The notes below the pieces were generated by a model. The model had not been told where the DNA came from. It did not search any database and worked only from the letters and a program-made list of their open reading frames with translations. This document shows, piece after piece, positions 63,584-64,000 of a stretch of DNA of 64,000 bases. Source of the DNA: Flavimarina sp. Hel_I_48 (lineage in GTDB: Bacteria > Bacteroidota > Bacteroidia > Flavobacteriales > Flavobacteriaceae); contig NZ_JPOL01000002.1 in the NCBI RefSeq assembly GCF_000733945.1, positions 320,001 to 384,000 of the forward strand, given 5' to 3'. Position 1 is the stretch's first letter, and each line of letters begins with the position of its first letter. Made by a program: the position numbers and the translations under genes.

Positions 63584-64000
63584 ATGAGTATTGAAATTAT
63601 CGAGGTTTTTGCCATACTGGCTATTACTATAATTCTCTTTGTGACCGAATTTTTCCCGGTAGATAAGATCGCATTTTTCCTGATTGTTTCCCTTACGCTC
63701 TTTAAGCTCGTAGAACCCGAAGAAGCCATTACTGGGTTCGCAAATCCCGCCACCATAACCGTGCTCTGTTTGATGATTCTTGCCATAGGCCTTGAAGAAA
63801 ATGGCGTAATTGCCTGGCTTTCCAGAGGGTTGCGTAAAATGAGCGTATTGCCCCTTTTGATAATTACCCCGGCGTTTATGGTGATTACGGCCAGTATTTC
63901 CGCATTTATCAGCACCACTGCTGTTGTTATAATCTTTATAAAAATCGTATTCCAACTCGCGGAGCGCTATGATATACAAACTTCGCGTCTGCTTATGCCC
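63584..64000 (+). CDS. SLC13-type permease, N-terminal part (cut by window edge)
   Basis: The frame from ATG at 63584 is open through the last base (139 codons visible). It has four or five membrane segments and the family pattern GFANPATITVLCLMILAIGLEENG then ASISAFISTTAVVIIF, as in citrate-type/ArsB-related SLC13 permeases. These move anionic substrates such as dicarboxylates or sulfate. It starts 213 bp after the LytTR regulator, with no terminator between. Confidence 0.8.
   Translation, partial: MSIEIIEVFAILAITIILFVTEFFPVDKIAFFLIVSLTLFKLVEPEEAITGFANPATITVLCLMILAIGLEENGVIAWLSRGLRKMSVLPLLIITPAFMVITASISAFISTTAVVIIFIKIVFQLAERYDIQTSRLLMP

Overview
The window is a chromosomal segment of a member of the Bacteroidota, most likely a marine Flavobacteriia. 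Evidence: a C-terminal type IX secretion sorting domain, a LytS/LytTR pair, BLUF and NIPSNAP proteins, an RND pump fused to a TolC-like domain, many lipoprotein signals, low GC, and promoters with the TANNTTTG minus-7 box. No sequence search was run, so genus is not claimed. No rRNA, intact tRNA, intact IS element or CRISPR array was seen.

Layout. (1) 1-6283 is a sulfur-handling cluster: the C-terminal part of an MBL/rhodanese protein, a decayed isoprenylcysteine methyltransferase-like gene, then TlpA thioredoxin, a SoxB-like 5'-nucleotidase lipoprotein, DsrE-like and DoxX proteins on the minus strand, and a divergent YeeE/YedE pair. The two divergent promoters carry near-identical Crp/Fnr-type operators at identical spacing. 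(2) 8706-19802 is an oxidative catabolism or detoxification block: an isoquinoline-1-oxidoreductase-type molybdenum enzyme with its Fe-S and cytochrome subunits convergently placed, then a minus-strand run of aldo/keto reductases, decarboxylase-cupin fusion, flavodoxin, carboxylesterase and two NTF2-like proteins, divergent from an AraC regulator. (3) 6284-8705, 19803-24844 and 41428-44139 hold single or paired accessory genes separated by diverged, same-orientation intergenic repeats of up to about 190 bp. (4) 24845-29017 has a PepSY-like protein, an OmpR-type two-component system, an SdiA-regulated-type propeller and a VTT membrane protein. (5) 29706-39417 is a sigma-54 module. A six-gene glutamate dehydrogenase operon and a four-helix-bundle membrane protein diverge from a large palindrome flanked by two sigma-54 promoters. 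A paralogous membrane protein, NhaA, and an NtrC-type regulator with its kinase follow, and a decayed second ntrC copy lies between the paralogues. (6) 39483-41427: HPP and ClC-type membrane proteins. (7) 44140-52143: heavy-metal resistance (CusA-TolC fusion, CusB-like adaptor, P-type ATPase). (8) 52144-53382 is a scar with remnants of a TIR-like gene, a tRNA 3' end and an IS3-type transposase. (9) 53383-64000 holds ordinary genes: AI-2E family permease, BLUF protein, DUF202, oxidoreductases, MBL hydrolase, TolQ-like protein, LytS/LytTR pair, and the start of an SLC13-type permease.

How the parts work together (inference): the sulfur cluster probably imports and oxidises reduced sulfur under a redox-sensing Crp/Fnr regulator. 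The NtrC system probably switches on the glutamate dehydrogenase and membrane-sensor promoters through the palindromic enhancers. The repeat-bounded genes look like acquired cargo and are the least explained structure in the window.
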